A DNA stretch of 64,000 nucleotides from Geothrix campi (GCF_024609265.1 NZ_JANHMP010000001.1:496001-560000); one strand, 5' to 3'; positions 1 through 9,250 are shown, numbered from the stretch's first letter. Notes: generated from the letters alone by a model not told the origin. A program made the numbers and translations.

Positions 1-1195
1 GATCACGGCTTTCGGTGGTGCGGGGCAGGTAAGGCAGGAAGTCCAGGAGGTCCTTGAAAGCCCCCATCCGGTCGGAGATGCGCCGCAGGTCCTTGCCCTC
101 CATGGCCCGGTCGATCATGAAGGCCGTCCAGTCCGGTGCGGCCCGCAGCAGGTCGCGAAAGGCCTCGCCGCCCAGCTTGAGGCACCAGGTATCGGGGTCC
201 TCGCCCTGGGGCAGCTCCAGCAACCGCACCTCGAAGCCCAGGGGCAGGGCCATCCGCAGGCTCTTTTCCATGGCCCGGCGGCCTGCGGCGTCGCCGTCGA
301 AGCAGAGGATGACGCGCCGGGTGAACCGCCCCAGCTGCTTCAGGTGTTCCTCGGTGAGGGCGGTGCCCAGAGGGGCCACGGCCTGATGGAGGCCGTGCTG
401 ATGGAGTTGCAGCACATCGAAGTAGCCCTCCACCACCAGGGCTCCATCCTTCATGGCGCCCTTGGCGCGATGGAAGCCGAAGAGGGTCTCGCCCTTGTGA
501 AAGAGGACCGTGTCCCGAGTGTTGAGGTACTTCGGCTGACCTTCGCCCATGATCCGACCGCCAAAGGCCACCAGGCGGCCGCGGCCGTCGTGGATGGGGA
601 TGGTGAGGCGGTTGCGGAGAAAGTCGATCTGGGTGCCGCGCTCACTCCGGCTGGCCAGCCCGGCTTGTTCCAGCAACTCGCCGGAGAAGTCCAGGCCGCG
701 CAGGTGGGTCACCAGGGGGTCCCAACCATCCGGTGCCACGCCAAAACCGGCCTCTGCCACGAAAGGCCCTTCGTAGCCACGACGGCGCAGGTAGGCACGG
801 GCCTCCTCGTGGCGCTCCAGTTGCCGTTCATAGAAGGCCTGGGCCGCCTCCAGCGCACTGCGCAGGCGGGTTTCCAGGTCCAGTTCGGCTGCCGGGCGCT
901 CCCGGCGCTGGGGCAGGTCGATGCCCGCGGCCCGGGCCAACTGCTCCAGGGCCTCGGGGAAGGTCATGCCCTCGCGCTCCATGAGCCAGGCGAAAGCGTC
1001 GCCGTGCTTGCCGCAGCCGAAGCAGTGGTAGAAACCCCGGTTGGCCACCACCTGGAAGCTGGGGCTGCGCTCGGCATGGAAGGGGCAGAGGCCCACATGG
1101 GCTGAGCCCTGCTTCCGCAGCTTCACCGCCTGGCCCACCAGGGCCAGCAGGTCCGTGGCGTCCCGGACGCGCTCGACGATTTCGCGGTCACGCAT
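1..1195 (-). CDS. dnaG: DNA primase DnaG, N-terminal part (runs off window start)
   Basis: Synthesises RNA primers at the replication fork with the DnaB helicase. About 398 codons are visible. The N-terminal CHC2-type zinc finger is clear within the first 65 residues (CPFHAERSPSF, then CFGCGKHGD). A TOPRIM catalytic motif (VEGYFDVLQ) lies near residue 260. The C-terminal helicase-interacting domain lies outside the window. The ATG at 1195 opens with MRDREIVERVRDATDL, the usual primase start; an upstream ATG is in another frame. It is divergent from the P-loop gene at 1257 with about 60 bases between. Identification is secure; only the 3' end is missing. Confidence 0.96.
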   Translation of the reverse strand, partial: MRDREIVERVRDATDLLALVGQAVKLRKQGSAHVGLCPFHAERSPSFQVVANRGFYHCFGCGKHGDAFAWLMEREGMTFPEALEQLARAAGIDLPQRRERPAAELDLETRLRSALEAAQAFYERQLERHEEARAYLRRRGYEGPFVAEAGFGVAPDGWDPLVTHLRGLDFSGELLEQAGLASRSERGTQIDFLRNRLTIPIHDGRGRLVAFGGRIMGEGQPKYLNTRDTVLFHKGETLFGFHRAKGAMKDGALVVEGYFDVLQLHQHGLHQAVAPLGTALTEEHLKQLGRFTRRVILCFDGDAAGRRAMEKSLRMALPLGFEVRLLELPQGEDPDTWCLKLGGEAFRDLLRAAPDWTAFMIDRAMEGKDLRRISDRMGAFKDLLDFLPYLPRTTESRD

Positions 1196-1256
1196 GTATC
1201 AGGCATATCACGGGCCAGGGAGGAGCGGTCATGGCATTCTTAGGGGTTTCTGTTGG

Positions 1257-2261
1257 ATGGCCCCCATGCCCCACCTTCTCGACACAATCCTCTTGTTCAG
1301 CCTGCCCGCTTCGGGCAAGTCGGAGGTGCGCCGCTACCTGGCCAGTCTCACACCGGATCAGTGCCGGAATGATTTCCACATGGGCCCCACCCTCCAGCTG
1401 GACGACTATCCGTACGTCCACCTCATGCACCGCATCGACGACGAACTGAAGGCCTGCGGCCTGGGTTATGCCTACTACCACGGGCCCAGCCGTCCGTTCC
1501 GCGACAACTGGACCTGGGCGGTCCTCATCGAGTTGCTGAACGAGGACTACGCCAACCTCATGGCCAGCCGCCAGACTGAAGTCCCCGGAGCCGCCCAGCA
1601 CCTCTTCGACCGCCTCGACGCGGCCCACGCCAAGGTGGGCCTGCCTGAGTACCTGGGTGACATCCCCCACCGCCTTCGGGTGCGCATGGCCGAGGCCCTG
1701 GAGGCCGAGTGCCGGGCTGAGCTGGACGTCCTCAACCGCCAGAACGCCCTGGACAAGACGGGCCGGACGCTGGTGATCGAGGCCGCCCGCGGCGGGGCCC
1801 ACGGCTCGGCCTTCCCCTTGTGTCCGCCCCACGGCTACGACACGGCCTTCCAGACTTTGGCTCCCGCCATTCTTGAAACGGCCTCGGTGCTGTATGTCTG
1901 GGTCGATCCGGTCGAAAGCCGCCGCAAGAACATCGAACGAGGCCGGCCTGATGGCCAGGGCAGCATCCTCCACCACAGCGTGCCCATGGAGGTCATGCTC
2001 GGCCAGTACGGCACGGATGACATGGCCTGGCTCATGGAACAGAGCGACCGCCCCGGCACTATCCGCGTGGAGCGTACCATCCAGGTCGGCGACCGCTACG
2101 AGACCAAGGTCTACCATCTGCCCGTGGCCCGCTTCGACAACCGCAGCGACCTCACCACCTTCGTCCGCGAGGACCAGAAGCTCTGGAAGCCCGCCGATGT
2201 GCAGGCCATCCATAGTGGGTTGAAGGCTGCTTTCGATCAGCTTGCCTCTGCCGACCGATAG
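1257..2261 (+). CDS. P-loop NTPase of unknown function
   Basis: About 334 residues. A Walker A-like motif lies close to the N-terminus (LPASGKSEVRRYL), and the lysine and serine needed for phosphate binding are intact. The rest has a kinase-like feel, with an LYVWVDPVESRRKN segment resembling the arginine-bearing lid of small-molecule kinases, but I do not recognise a named family. Start choice: ATG 1257 has AGGGG ten bases upstream. ATG 1266 (MPHLLDT) is in frame and possible but has poorer spacing. The stop lies 15 bases from the convergent transporter stop. A nucleotide or nucleoside kinase is possible; the substrate cannot be inferred from sequence or neighbours. Confidence 0.75.
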   Translation: MAPMPHLLDTILLFSLPASGKSEVRRYLASLTPDQCRNDFHMGPTLQLDDYPYVHLMHRIDDELKACGLGYAYYHGPSRPFRDNWTWAVLIELLNEDYANLMASRQTEVPGAAQHLFDRLDAAHAKVGLPEYLGDIPHRLRVRMAEALEAECRAELDVLNRQNALDKTGRTLVIEAARGGAHGSAFPLCPPHGYDTAFQTLAPAILETASVLYVWVDPVESRRKNIERGRPDGQGSILHHSVPMEVMLGQYGTDDMAWLMEQSDRPGTIRVERTIQVGDRYETKVYHLPVARFDNRSDLTTFVREDQKLWKPADVQAIHSGLKAAFDQLASADR

Positions 2262-2276
2262 CCGACCGCCTCGAAA

Positions 2277-3668
2277 TCAGTGCGCCCCCGCACCCGCTCT
2301 GGCACTCCAGATGCGGGTCATGATGAAGGCGCCGATGAGGCTGAAGGGAATAATGGAGCCCACCCACACCCAGGCATGGCTGGGCTGGTGGCCATGGGCG
2401 GCCACGCCGTCCCAGCCGTAGGTCTTGAGGATCCAACCCAGGCCGAAGCCGGTGAGCCCCGAGCCGATGTACTGGATGCCATCCAGGGCCCCCGTGACCG
2501 TGGCCGCGGCCTTGCGACCTCCGAAGTCCATGCTCGCGGTGCCGCTGAGCATGCCGTGGACGCCGAAGATGAACATGGCCGTGAGGCCCAGCAGGAGCAC
2601 CGCCCAGACCTGGCCGCCATGGGTGCCCTGACCGAAGGTCATCCCGAGCAGGCCGAGCATCACCACCTGCACCAGGTAGAAGAGGAAGGCAACGGGCGGG
2701 CGGCGGGACTGGAATAGCTTGTCGCTCATCCAGCCGCAGAGCAGGCCACCGAGGATGCCGCCGCCCATGAAGGCGATGCCGGTCCACCAGAAGAGGTGCT
2801 CCTTCTTGCCCAGGTGGTAGATCTCCTGCAGGTACTCCGTGAAGTAGAGCATCACGCCCTGGCGCACGAAGCCCGTGCAGAATTCCGCGAAGATGAGCGA
2901 GACGACGATCGGGTTGTGGAAGACCTTCCGCATGAGATCGCCCAGGGGCAGGGGGGTCTCGTCTGCGGAGGCGGCATTGGAGCCGTCCCCGGTGTCGAAA
3001 TCGTCGTACCCGGCGTGGCTGGGCCGGTTGCGCACCAGGAACCAGTCCACGGCAAACATGAAGGTCATGGCCGCGGCAGGCACGAACCAGATGACGGTCC
3101 AGCTGCGGAAGCTGGCCAGCAGCCAGGCGCCGATGGTGGTGGCCAGGAAGTAGCCCGAGCTGATCATGATGCCGAAGATGCCGCCGAAGACGCCCCGCTC
3201 CTTCACGTGGAACCAGGTGCTGTTCACCTTGACCACGGACAGGGCCCCGAAGCTCTGGAAGTACATGTTCGCGCTCCAGAGCAGGCTCATGCTCACGAGC
3301 ACCTTGGAGGCATCGCCATTCAGGAACATGAACCCGATAAGCAGGTTGACCGCTGCCGCGCCGATGGCGCCGATGAGGATGGCCTTGCGGCCTCCGATGC
3401 GGTCGGCCAGCGGCCCGTTGAAAATCACGGCCAATCCATAGGTCCAGAAACCGGCGGAGGCGATGAGCCCCATCTGCGCCTTGTCCAGGTGGTACCAGGC
3501 GCCGATGTCGTTCTTCACGATGTTGAAGTTGTAGCGGCCCATGTACATGGCCGCGTAGGTCAGCCCTAGGGGAAACCAGTTCAGAAACCGGCGCAGGCGG
3601 AAGGCAGGGCTGTGATCCAAGGGAACCTCGATGCCTTCAATGGTACTGGGGGCTTGACCATCCCCCAA
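2277..3668 (-). CDS. MFS transporter, organophosphate:phosphate antiporter (GlpT/UhpT-like)
   Basis: 463 residues with about 12 hydrophobic segments, the usual size for the OPA family of the major facilitator superfamily. The first transmembrane region (LTYAAMYMGRYNFNIVKNDI) and the loop motif PLADRIGGRKAIL are typical of GlpT/UhpT/PgtP-like antiporters in the inner membrane. Substrate is likely a phosphorylated sugar or glycerol phosphate, but family membership alone does not settle this. The start is a TTG at 3668; no ATG gives a full first segment, and the Shine-Dalgarno is weak. It lies 21 bases downstream of a lipoprotein gene on the same strand and may be co-transcribed with it. Confidence 0.88.
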   Translation of the reverse strand: MGDGQAPSTIEGIEVPLDHSPAFRLRRFLNWFPLGLTYAAMYMGRYNFNIVKNDIGAWYHLDKAQMGLIASAGFWTYGLAVIFNGPLADRIGGRKAILIGAIGAAAVNLLIGFMFLNGDASKVLVSMSLLWSANMYFQSFGALSVVKVNSTWFHVKERGVFGGIFGIMISSGYFLATTIGAWLLASFRSWTVIWFVPAAAMTFMFAVDWFLVRNRPSHAGYDDFDTGDGSNAASADETPLPLGDLMRKVFHNPIVVSLIFAEFCTGFVRQGVMLYFTEYLQEIYHLGKKEHLFWWTGIAFMGGGILGGLLCGWMSDKLFQSRRPPVAFLFYLVQVVMLGLLGMTFGQGTHGGQVWAVLLLGLTAMFIFGVHGMLSGTASMDFGGRKAAATVTGALDGIQYIGSGLTGFGLGWILKTYGWDGVAAHGHQPSHAWVWVGSIIPFSLIGAFIMTRIWSARAGAGAH

Positions 3669-3689
3669 GGAACGAGCGTGTAACGCCGG

Positions 3690-4235
3690 TCACTCCGCCT
3701 TGCGGAAGACCTCGTCGGTCCCGGTCAATCCCCAGCTGCCCCGGCGGCGCTCGAAAGTGGCGTGGCGTGGCTTGGTCTGGCCGATCTTCACGTCCGGATG
3801 CAGGGCCTGGAAGATCGGGAACTGGGCCGTGGGCTGCTCCAGGCGGATCTCGTAGGTGACGCGGGCCCCTTCGCGGGTGGGCTCCATGCGGGCGAGGCGC
3901 ACGAACACGGCCTCGGCCGCGGGCATGGAGAAGCCCTTGGGCGCGGCCTTGATGGCCTTGGGGGCGTCGGGCTTCAGGCGGAAGGCGAACGTTTCCCGTC
4001 CGCCGTCAGACTGGATGGTGCTATCGAACCAGCCACTCTTGTCCAGGCTCTCCTTCAGCGTCACCAGGCGTAGGTGCTCAGGACTGCCTTTCTCTGCCGA
4101 GGCCTTCTCAGGCACGGTGACGGGCACCACCACCGGATAGTCCTTGCGGATCAGGCTCTCGGCCTTGGTCCGTTCCAGCTTCGAGCTGCAGGCCAGCGCC
4201 AGGAGGAGGACGGGCAGGAGCAGGGCAGGGCGCAT
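3690..4235 (-). CDS. Lipoprotein of unknown function
   Basis: 181 residues beginning MRPALLLPVLLLALACSS, a lipoprotein signal peptide with lipobox LALAC; the mature protein would start at that Cys and be membrane-anchored. The mature part has no motif I recognise and looks like a mixed alpha/beta domain with many charged residues. I chose ATG 4235 over an in-frame upstream start because AAAGGA sits at good distance before it and because it places the signal peptide at the N-terminus. It precedes the OPA transporter on the same strand; a functional link is only inferred from proximity. Confidence 0.8.
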   Translation of the reverse strand: MRPALLLPVLLLALACSSKLERTKAESLIRKDYPVVVPVTVPEKASAEKGSPEHLRLVTLKESLDKSGWFDSTIQSDGGRETFAFRLKPDAPKAIKAAPKGFSMPAAEAVFVRLARMEPTREGARVTYEIRLEQPTAQFPIFQALHPDVKIGQTKPRHATFERRRGSWGLTGTDEVFRKAE

Positions 4236-4334
4236 GGTCGGATCCTTTCCAGTTCGCAAGGATGGTGACACAACCAGACGCCCGTCACGCAACCTCGCAG
4301 TATCCTATGGAGCTCTGACGCTTAGGAGACCGCC

Positions 4335-5528
4335 GTGAATCCTGCCTACCTGGCCCACCTGACCCACGAGATCGAGCAACTGAAGGAGGCCGGGCTCTAC
4401 AAGACCGAACGGGTCATCACCTCGCCCCAGCAGCCGCAGATGACGGCCAATGGCAAGGATGTGGTGTGCCTCTGCGCGAACAACTATCTTGGCCTGGCGA
4501 ACAACCCGGAGGTCATCCAGGCCGCGAGGTCGGTGATGGAGGGCCATGGCTTCGGCATGGCCTCGGTGCGTTTCATCTGCGGGACTCAGGACATCCACCG
4601 GGAGTTGGAAGTGAAGCTGGCGGCCTTCCTAGGCTTCGAGGACACCCAGCTGTATTCCTCCTGCTTCGATGCCAACGGCGCCATCTTCGAGGGGTTGCTG
4701 GGTGAGGAAGACGCGATCATCAGCGACGCGCTGAACCACGCTTCCATCATCGACGGCATCCGCCTCTGCAAGGCCAAGCGCTTCCGCTATGCCAACTCGG
4801 ACATGGCCGACCTGGAAGCCCAGCTCAAGGCCGCCGACGCGGAGGGCGCCCGCTTCAAGCTGGTGGTGACTGATGGCGTGTTCAGCATGGACGGCTACAT
4901 TGCGAAGCTCGCGGAGATCTGCGACCTGGCGGAGAAGCATGGTGCCATGGTCATGGTGGACGACAGCCATGCCGTGGGCTTCATGGGCACGAATGGGCGG
5001 GGAACGCACGAACACTGCGGAGTCATGGGCCGGGTGGACTTCATGACCGGCACTTTCGGCAAGGCCCTGGGCGGCGCCTCTGGCGGCTACATCGCCGGCA
5101 GGCAGGTGGCCATCGACTGGCTGCGCCAGAAGGCCCGCCCCTACCTGTTCTCAAATTCCGTGGCCCCCACCATCGTGGCCGCCACGCTCAAGGTGCTGGA
5201 GCTGCTCAAGAACAGCCAGGGCCTCATCAAGCAGGTGCACGAGAACGCCCGCTACTTCCGCGCCGGCATGGAGAAGGCCGGGTTCAAGCTGCTGCCTGGC
5301 GAACACCCCATCGTGCCCGTCATGCTCTACGAGGCGCCCCTGGCCCAGGAGTTCGCCAAGCGCCTGCTGGACGAGGGGGTCTACGTCATCGGCTTCTTCT
5401 TCCCGGTGGTGCCCAAGGGCCAGGCCCGCATCCGCACGCAGATGAGCGCCGCCCACACCCGCGGAGACCTGGACAAGGCCATCGGAGCCTTCACCAAGGT
5501 GGGCCGGGAACTCGGAGTCATCCAGTAA
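4335..5528 (+). CDS. kbl: Glycine C-acetyltransferase (2-amino-3-ketobutyrate CoA ligase)
   Basis: 397 residues, the standard Kbl length. A PLP-dependent alpha-oxoamine synthase that converts 2-amino-3-ketobutyrate and CoA to glycine and acetyl-CoA, the second step of threonine catabolism. The PLP lysine lies in GTFGKALGG (near residue 244), with the upstream cofactor-binding segment [13 protein letters not shown] start with AGGAGA seven bases before it. Its partner tdh is on the same strand 3.9 kb downstream, beyond an unrelated minus-strand block, so the two are not co-transcribed here. A perfect hairpin follows the stop codon. Confidence 0.96.
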   Translation: MNPAYLAHLTHEIEQLKEAGLYKTERVITSPQQPQMTANGKDVVCLCANNYLGLANNPEVIQAARSVMEGHGFGMASVRFICGTQDIHRELEVKLAAFLGFEDTQLYSSCFDANGAIFEGLLGEEDAIISDALNHASIIDGIRLCKAKRFRYANSDMADLEAQLKAADAEGARFKLVVTDGVFSMDGYIAKLAEICDLAEKHGAMVMVDDSHAVGFMGTNGRGTHEHCGVMGRVDFMTGTFGKALGGASGGYIAGRQVAIDWLRQKARPYLFSNSVAPTIVAATLKVLELLKNSQGLIKQVHENARYFRAGMEKAGFKLLPGEHPIVPVMLYEAPLAQEFAKRLLDEGVYVIGFFFPVVPKGQARIRTQMSAAHTRGDLDKAIGAFTKVGRELGVIQ

Positions 5529-5559
5529 GCGGATCGACCGCGCCCGCCGAGTGGAATCG

Positions 5560-5586
5560 CGCCCCAAACCGTGCTGGTTTGGGGCG
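5560..5586. terminator. Hairpin between convergent kbl and MauE-like gene
   Basis: Perfect 11-bp stem (cgccccaaacc / ggtttggggcg) with a five-base loop. It lies directly between the kbl stop and the minus-strand stop at 5587. There is no strict T tract on either side, so it could act as a bidirectional terminator or 3'-end stabiliser. Confidence 0.65.
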
Positions 5587-6048
5587 TCAATTCTTTCTGG
5601 GAGCGGTCGCCAGGAAGATCTGGGCGGCCAGGAGCAGCAAAGCAACGTCGCGCAGCAGCGACCACCGCATGTCTGTCAGGCGTTCGGAGTCCGTCAGGTG
5701 CGCGGTGGCTCCGAAGCACCCGCAGTCCACCGGATTGTGGCGGGCCAGGTTGATGGAGAGGGCCAGGCTGAAGGCCAGGAGCAGCAGCGTGATCCACGAG
5801 GCGGCGGCGCGGATCCAGACGCCGAAGCAGAGCGCCAAACCGCAGAACAACTCCAGCCATGGCAGGACCAGGGCCATGGGATTCAGCATGTTGGCGGGCA
5901 CCAGCTGATAGGCCCAGATGGCCTTGGCGAAGCCGGGTGGGTCGGCGATCTTGGGCAGGGCCGCCATGATGAAGACCAGGCCCAGGGCGATTCTCACGGC
6001 CACACTGAGCTTGGGATGGAGCAGCCAATGCTGCGGTCGGGGGCTCAT
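5587..6048 (-). CDS. MauE/DoxX-family membrane protein
   Basis: 153 residues with four hydrophobic segments, typical of the MauE/DoxX-like group of small membrane proteins. The PVDCGCFG motif, a vicinal-type cysteine pair in a loop, is characteristic of MauE-like proteins linked to disulfide or periplasmic thiol chemistry. It overlaps the rhodanese gene by the ATGA tetranucleotide, so the pair is translationally coupled. Context suggests a membrane/periplasmic sulfur or redox function; the exact reaction is not known to me. Confidence 0.82.
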   Translation of the reverse strand: MSPRPQHWLLHPKLSVAVRIALGLVFIMAALPKIADPPGFAKAIWAYQLVPANMLNPMALVLPWLELFCGLALCFGVWIRAAASWITLLLLAFSLALSINLARHNPVDCGCFGATAHLTDSERLTDMRWSLLRDVALLLLAAQIFLATAPRKN

Positions 6049-6725
6049 GGCCTTCCCTTCTCGACGGGATGGCCCTGCGCCACCCAGGCGGGGAAGCCGT
6101 CGTGGAAAAGGAGCAGGTGAAAGTAGCCCTCCCCGAGCAGCTTCTCGGCGAGCAGGTGGGAATCCCGGCAGTCACCGCCGGTGCAGTAGATGACGATGGG
6201 ATCTTCCGAGCCCGGTCGGCGCGCGGCCTTGAAGGAGAGCAGGCGGTCGTCCAGATCCGATTCCCACACCGGGGTGCTCCAGGCCCCGGCGATGTGGCCT
6301 TCGAGGAAGTCGGCACTGCGGCGGGCGTCCAGGAACGGCGTGCCGGACTGGAAGGCCTGCCAGGCTTCCTCAGTGCTGATTTCCCGGATGGGGCTGAAGG
6401 CTGGTGTCTCCGGTTCTTGCCTGGCGGCTGGAATCGCGGAGGGTGCCACCTTCGGCGAGGTGGTTCGGCTGGGGCTGATCGGGCGGTCGAACCTGGGTTC
6501 CGGGACGGCGGGTTCGACGAGGCTGGGCTCCCGAGGCAAAGTCTGCGGAGACACGGAGGGGGAAAGCGGCACGCCGGACCCGGCCCACCCCAGGCGGCGC
6601 GCCGGGGAAGCCAGAAAGTTGGAGAGCAGTGCCGCCGCCACCGCCAACCCGGCCAGGGCCAGGGGGCGGATGAGGATGGGGGCGGACCTCACGGGCCGGT
6701 CAACCTGAGGAGACGGTTTCGGCAT
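6045..6725 (-). CDS. Membrane-anchored rhodanese-domain protein
   Basis: 226 residues. One N-terminal transmembrane segment (about residues 20-42) is followed by a Pro/Ser-rich linker to about residue 115, then a rhodanese domain. The active-site loop is CTGGDCRDS, with the persulfide cysteine first. The domain probably faces the periplasm. It overlaps the MauE-like gene downstream by four bases; the pair looks like a sulfur-relay or thiol-maintenance module. It follows a 91-residue unknown gene with a 3-base gap and belongs to a likely asnB-PilZ-unknown-rhodanese-MauE transcription unit. Confidence 0.85.
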   Translation of the reverse strand: MPKPSPQVDRPVRSAPILIRPLALAGLAVAAALLSNFLASPARRLGWAGSGVPLSPSVSPQTLPREPSLVEPAVPEPRFDRPISPSRTTSPKVAPSAIPAARQEPETPAFSPIREISTEEAWQAFQSGTPFLDARRSADFLEGHIAGAWSTPVWESDLDDRLLSFKAARRPGSEDPIVIYCTGGDCRDSHLLAEKLLGEGYFHLLLFHDGFPAWVAQGHPVEKGRP

Positions 6726-6728
6726 CGA

Positions 6729-7004
6729 TCACAACACGATGTACCGATAGGTCCCGGGATCCTGCTCTTTCAACAGGAGTTGGATGGTCCAGCGGCGATC
6801 CGGATAGCGCTCGTACATCGTGGCGCTCATGACCGATTCCTTCAGCCAGTCCCGGATGTCCTCGTAGCGCTCGAACCTGGGGGGCTCCCAGGCGCCGCCC
6901 GCAGCCCCCCGGGCCGCCGAGCCGGGCTTCAGGTACTCCATCAGGCGTGCCAGCGAGGTTTCAGGGTCCTGCATCGTCCGCTCCAAAGTTCCGGGTGTGG
7001 TCAT
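6729..7004 (-). CDS. Small conserved-looking protein of unknown function
   Basis: 91 residues, soluble, no signal peptide. Aromatic- and arginine-rich in the second half (MYERYPDRRWTIQLLL). I do not recognise a family. ATG at 7004 with a purine-rich GGAAGAAGG stretch upstream. Six bases separate it from the PilZ gene and three from the rhodanese gene, so it is embedded in a tight operon, which supports it being real. Confidence 0.65.
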   Translation of the reverse strand: MTTPGTLERTMQDPETSLARLMEYLKPGSAARGAAGGAWEPPRFERYEDIRDWLKESVMSATMYERYPDRRWTIQLLLKEQDPGTYRYIVL

Positions 7005-7010
7005 GAGCTG

Positions 7011-7424
7011 TCAGCCTTCTTCCTGCGGCGAGGAGGCAGTGGGGCGGCGGGTCCGACTGCCGACCCGGGCAAGGGCCCGGTCCCTATCCTTCGTGCTGGG
7101 GGTCAGGGAATGGATGAGAGCCCTTAGCGAGGCCTCGCTGCCGGCGTCGAGGGCCTTGGAAAAGCCGATGGCCAGGCCCCGGGCGTCGGACCGCACCACG
7201 GTTCCCCGGGCCACGACCCTCTGCCCGATCTCCCGGTCCGCCAGCAGGATGGCCACACCGCACGGACTTCCGAGAGGCAGGAGTTTATGGCTGTCCACCA
7301 GGATGCCACCCATGCTGAGGTCGAGGGCCGAAGGGTAGGCGATGATCTGGTCCTCGACGACCAGTTTCACCTGGTAGGTGGTTGGGATGCGGCGATGCTG
7401 CCGCCTTTCAGGGGATGTGCTCAT
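7011..7424 (-). CDS. PilZ-domain protein (candidate c-di-GMP receptor)
   Basis: 137 residues forming little more than a PilZ domain. The N-terminal RRQHRR segment matches the RxxxR c-di-GMP motif, and the strand motif DLSMGGILV matches D/NxSxxG. Both binding signatures are intact, so cyclic-di-GMP binding is expected from the family. Start chosen at ATG 7424 (MSTSPERRQHRR) with GGGGAG just upstream; an in-frame ATG at 7445 lacks a ribosome-binding site. It sits 46 bases after asnB on the same strand. The partner or output is not evident. Confidence 0.85.
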   Translation of the reverse strand: MSTSPERRQHRRIPTTYQVKLVVEDQIIAYPSALDLSMGGILVDSHKLLPLGSPCGVAILLADREIGQRVVARGTVVRSDARGLAIGFSKALDAGSEASLRALIHSLTPSTKDRDRALARVGSRTRRPTASSPQEEG

Positions 7425-7470
7425 GGGGCTCCCCGGACCCGGCATGATAGCGCGGCCCGGGGGACTGGGG

Positions 7471-9183
7471 TCACGTGCTCTCGGCCTGCTGGTACCCCTG
7501 GTCGTGGATGTCCATCACCGCCCGGCCGGAGGGGTCGGCCATCTTTGCGAAGGTCGCATCCCAGAGCAGGGCGGTTTCCGTGCTGCACGCGACGCTACGC
7601 TCGTAGGGCACACAGTTCACCGCGGTCGCGCTGGGGAAGTGGTGCTCGAAGATCTGACGGTAGAAATAGGCCTCCTTGGTTTCGGGGGTCTTGACCGGGA
7701 AGCGTTCCGCGGCGCCTCGCATCATGCTGTCGCTGACCTCCCGCTCGGCTGTGGCCTTGAGGGCATCAATCCAGCCGTAGCCCACGCCATCCGAGAACTG
7801 CTCCTTCTGTCGCCAGAGCACTTCGTCGGGGATGAGACCCTCGAAGGCCTTCCGGAGGGGGTACTTCTCGATGGGCCGCGGGCGGTGGGCGTTTCGTGGC
7901 AGCTTCACCGTCGGATCAAGACGCATGGCCACATCCAGGAATTCCCGGTCCAGGAAGGGCACCCGGGCTTCCACACCCCAGGCCGCGCTGGACTTGTTGG
8001 CGCGGGCGCAGTCGTAGAGGTGCAGCTTCTGGAGCTTGCGCACCGTCTCGGCATGCAGTTCCGGGCCGTCTGGCGCCTTGTGGAAGTAGAGGTAGCCGCC
8101 GAAGATCTCGTCCGCACCTTCCCCGGAGAGCACCATCTTGATGCCCATGGCCCGGATCTTCCGCATCATGAGGTACATGGGCGTGGAGGCCCGGATCGTC
8201 GTGATGTCGAAGGTCTCCAGGTGGTAGATCACGTCCGAGAGGGCGTCCAGCCCCTCCTGCACGGTGAAGTGGATCTCATGGTGGATGGCACCGATGTGGT
8301 CGGCCACCAGGCGGGCAGGGGCCAGATCCGGCGCACCCTCCAGCCCCACGGCGAAGCTGTGGATCCTCGGCCACCACGCCGGCGCCGTGCCGCCCTCCTC
8401 CACGCGGCCCTCCCGGAACTGGGCGGCAATGGCTGCGATCAGGGAGGAGTCCACGCCCCCGGAGATCAGGACGCCATAGGGCACGTCGCACATGAGCTGC
8501 CGCCGCACCGCTGCTTCGAGGGCCGCGCGCAGGGCCGCGGGATCGTAGGGGGCATCGGGGACATGGCCGGGTTCCGCCCAGTCGGGTTCGTAGTAGCGCT
8601 GGAACCCCTTGTCCGCCTCGTGACCGAGGTAGAAATGTCCCGGGGGGAACTCGCGGATCCGTTCACAGTGGCCCACCAGGGCCTTCATCTCGGAGGCGAC
8701 GTAGAGCCGGTCCTCCCGATCCCAGCCCAGGTAGAGGGGGATGACGCCCATGGGATCCCGGGCGATGAGGTAGGTCTCCCGCTTTGGGTCGTAGAGGACG
8801 AACGCGAAGATCCCGTTCATGCGGTTGAGGAAGTCCCGGGGCGAGAGCTCGTCGTAGAGGTAGAGGATCACCTCGCAATCCGAGAGGGTCTGGAAGTTGT
8901 GGGCTTCCCGCAAGCCATGCCGAAGCTCCCGGTGGTTGTAGATCTCACCGTTGACGGCCAGCACGGTGCCCTGGAGCGTGTCGACCAGGGGTTGGGCGCC
9001 ATGCTCGACATCCACGATGGAGAGGCGCTCGTGGACGAGGATGGCCCGCTCGTCACTGTAGATGCCGCTCCAGTCAGGACCCCGGTGGCGGATCTTCCGG
9101 GCCATGGCCAGGGCCTGGCGCCGGAGTTCCGTCGGGTTCGAGCGCGAAGAGTCGATGTCGAGGATGGTGAGGATGCCGCACAT
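7471..9183 (-). CDS. asnB: Asparagine synthetase B, glutamine-hydrolysing
   Basis: 570 residues. The N-terminal class II glutaminase domain begins MCGILTILD with the catalytic Cys at position 2; then RHRGPDWSG and NGEIYNH. The C-terminal ATP-pyrophosphatase synthetase domain carries the PP-loop SGGVDSS. It makes Asn from Asp, Gln and ATP. Length matches AsnB rather than the larger AsnO-type proteins. ATG preceded by GGAG. Upstream lies an unusual leader containing an Asn-rich short reading frame and an intrinsic terminator that ends right at the ribosome-binding site, suggesting attenuation control by Asn-tRNA supply. Confidence 0.96.
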   Translation of the reverse strand: MCGILTILDIDSSRSNPTELRRQALAMARKIRHRGPDWSGIYSDERAILVHERLSIVDVEHGAQPLVDTLQGTVLAVNGEIYNHRELRHGLREAHNFQTLSDCEVILYLYDELSPRDFLNRMNGIFAFVLYDPKRETYLIARDPMGVIPLYLGWDREDRLYVASEMKALVGHCERIREFPPGHFYLGHEADKGFQRYYEPDWAEPGHVPDAPYDPAALRAALEAAVRRQLMCDVPYGVLISGGVDSSLIAAIAAQFREGRVEEGGTAPAWWPRIHSFAVGLEGAPDLAPARLVADHIGAIHHEIHFTVQEGLDALSDVIYHLETFDITTIRASTPMYLMMRKIRAMGIKMVLSGEGADEIFGGYLYFHKAPDGPELHAETVRKLQKLHLYDCARANKSSAAWGVEARVPFLDREFLDVAMRLDPTVKLPRNAHRPRPIEKYPLRKAFEGLIPDEVLWRQKEQFSDGVGYGWIDALKATAEREVSDSMMRGAAERFPVKTPETKEAYFYRQIFEHHFPSATAVNCVPYERSVACSTETALLWDATFAKMADPSGRAVMDIHDQGYQQAEST

Positions 9184-9192
9184 GGGGACTCC

Positions 9193-9230
9193 AAAAGAAA
9201 AACCCCCGATCCGCTGTCGCGAATCGGGGG
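9193..9230 (-). terminator. Intrinsic terminator in the asnB leader (candidate attenuator)
   Basis: 8-bp perfect stem (cccccgat 9203-9210 with atcggggg 9223-9230) and a 12-base loop. On the minus strand it is followed by TTTTTCTTTT and then at once by the GGAG ribosome-binding site of asnB. No other minus-strand gene lies upstream (tdh is divergent), so this terminator can only act on the asnB transcript. Its 5' arm and loop (9218-9226) are complementary over nine bases to 9279-9287 within the leader reading frame, giving a mutually exclusive antiterminator. Confidence 0.85.
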
Positions 9231-9250
9231 TGGTCCGGGAAATCAGGTGT

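Noticed and set aside
1188-2213. 341-codon minus-strand frame opposite the P-loop gene
   Set aside because: Antisense product lacks motifs; the plus-strand product has a clean Walker A and a better ribosome-binding site.
9193-9230. Terminator upstream of asnB as the end of a neighbouring gene
   Set aside because: tdh is on the other strand and no minus-strand gene lies upstream, so it must act in the asnB leader.
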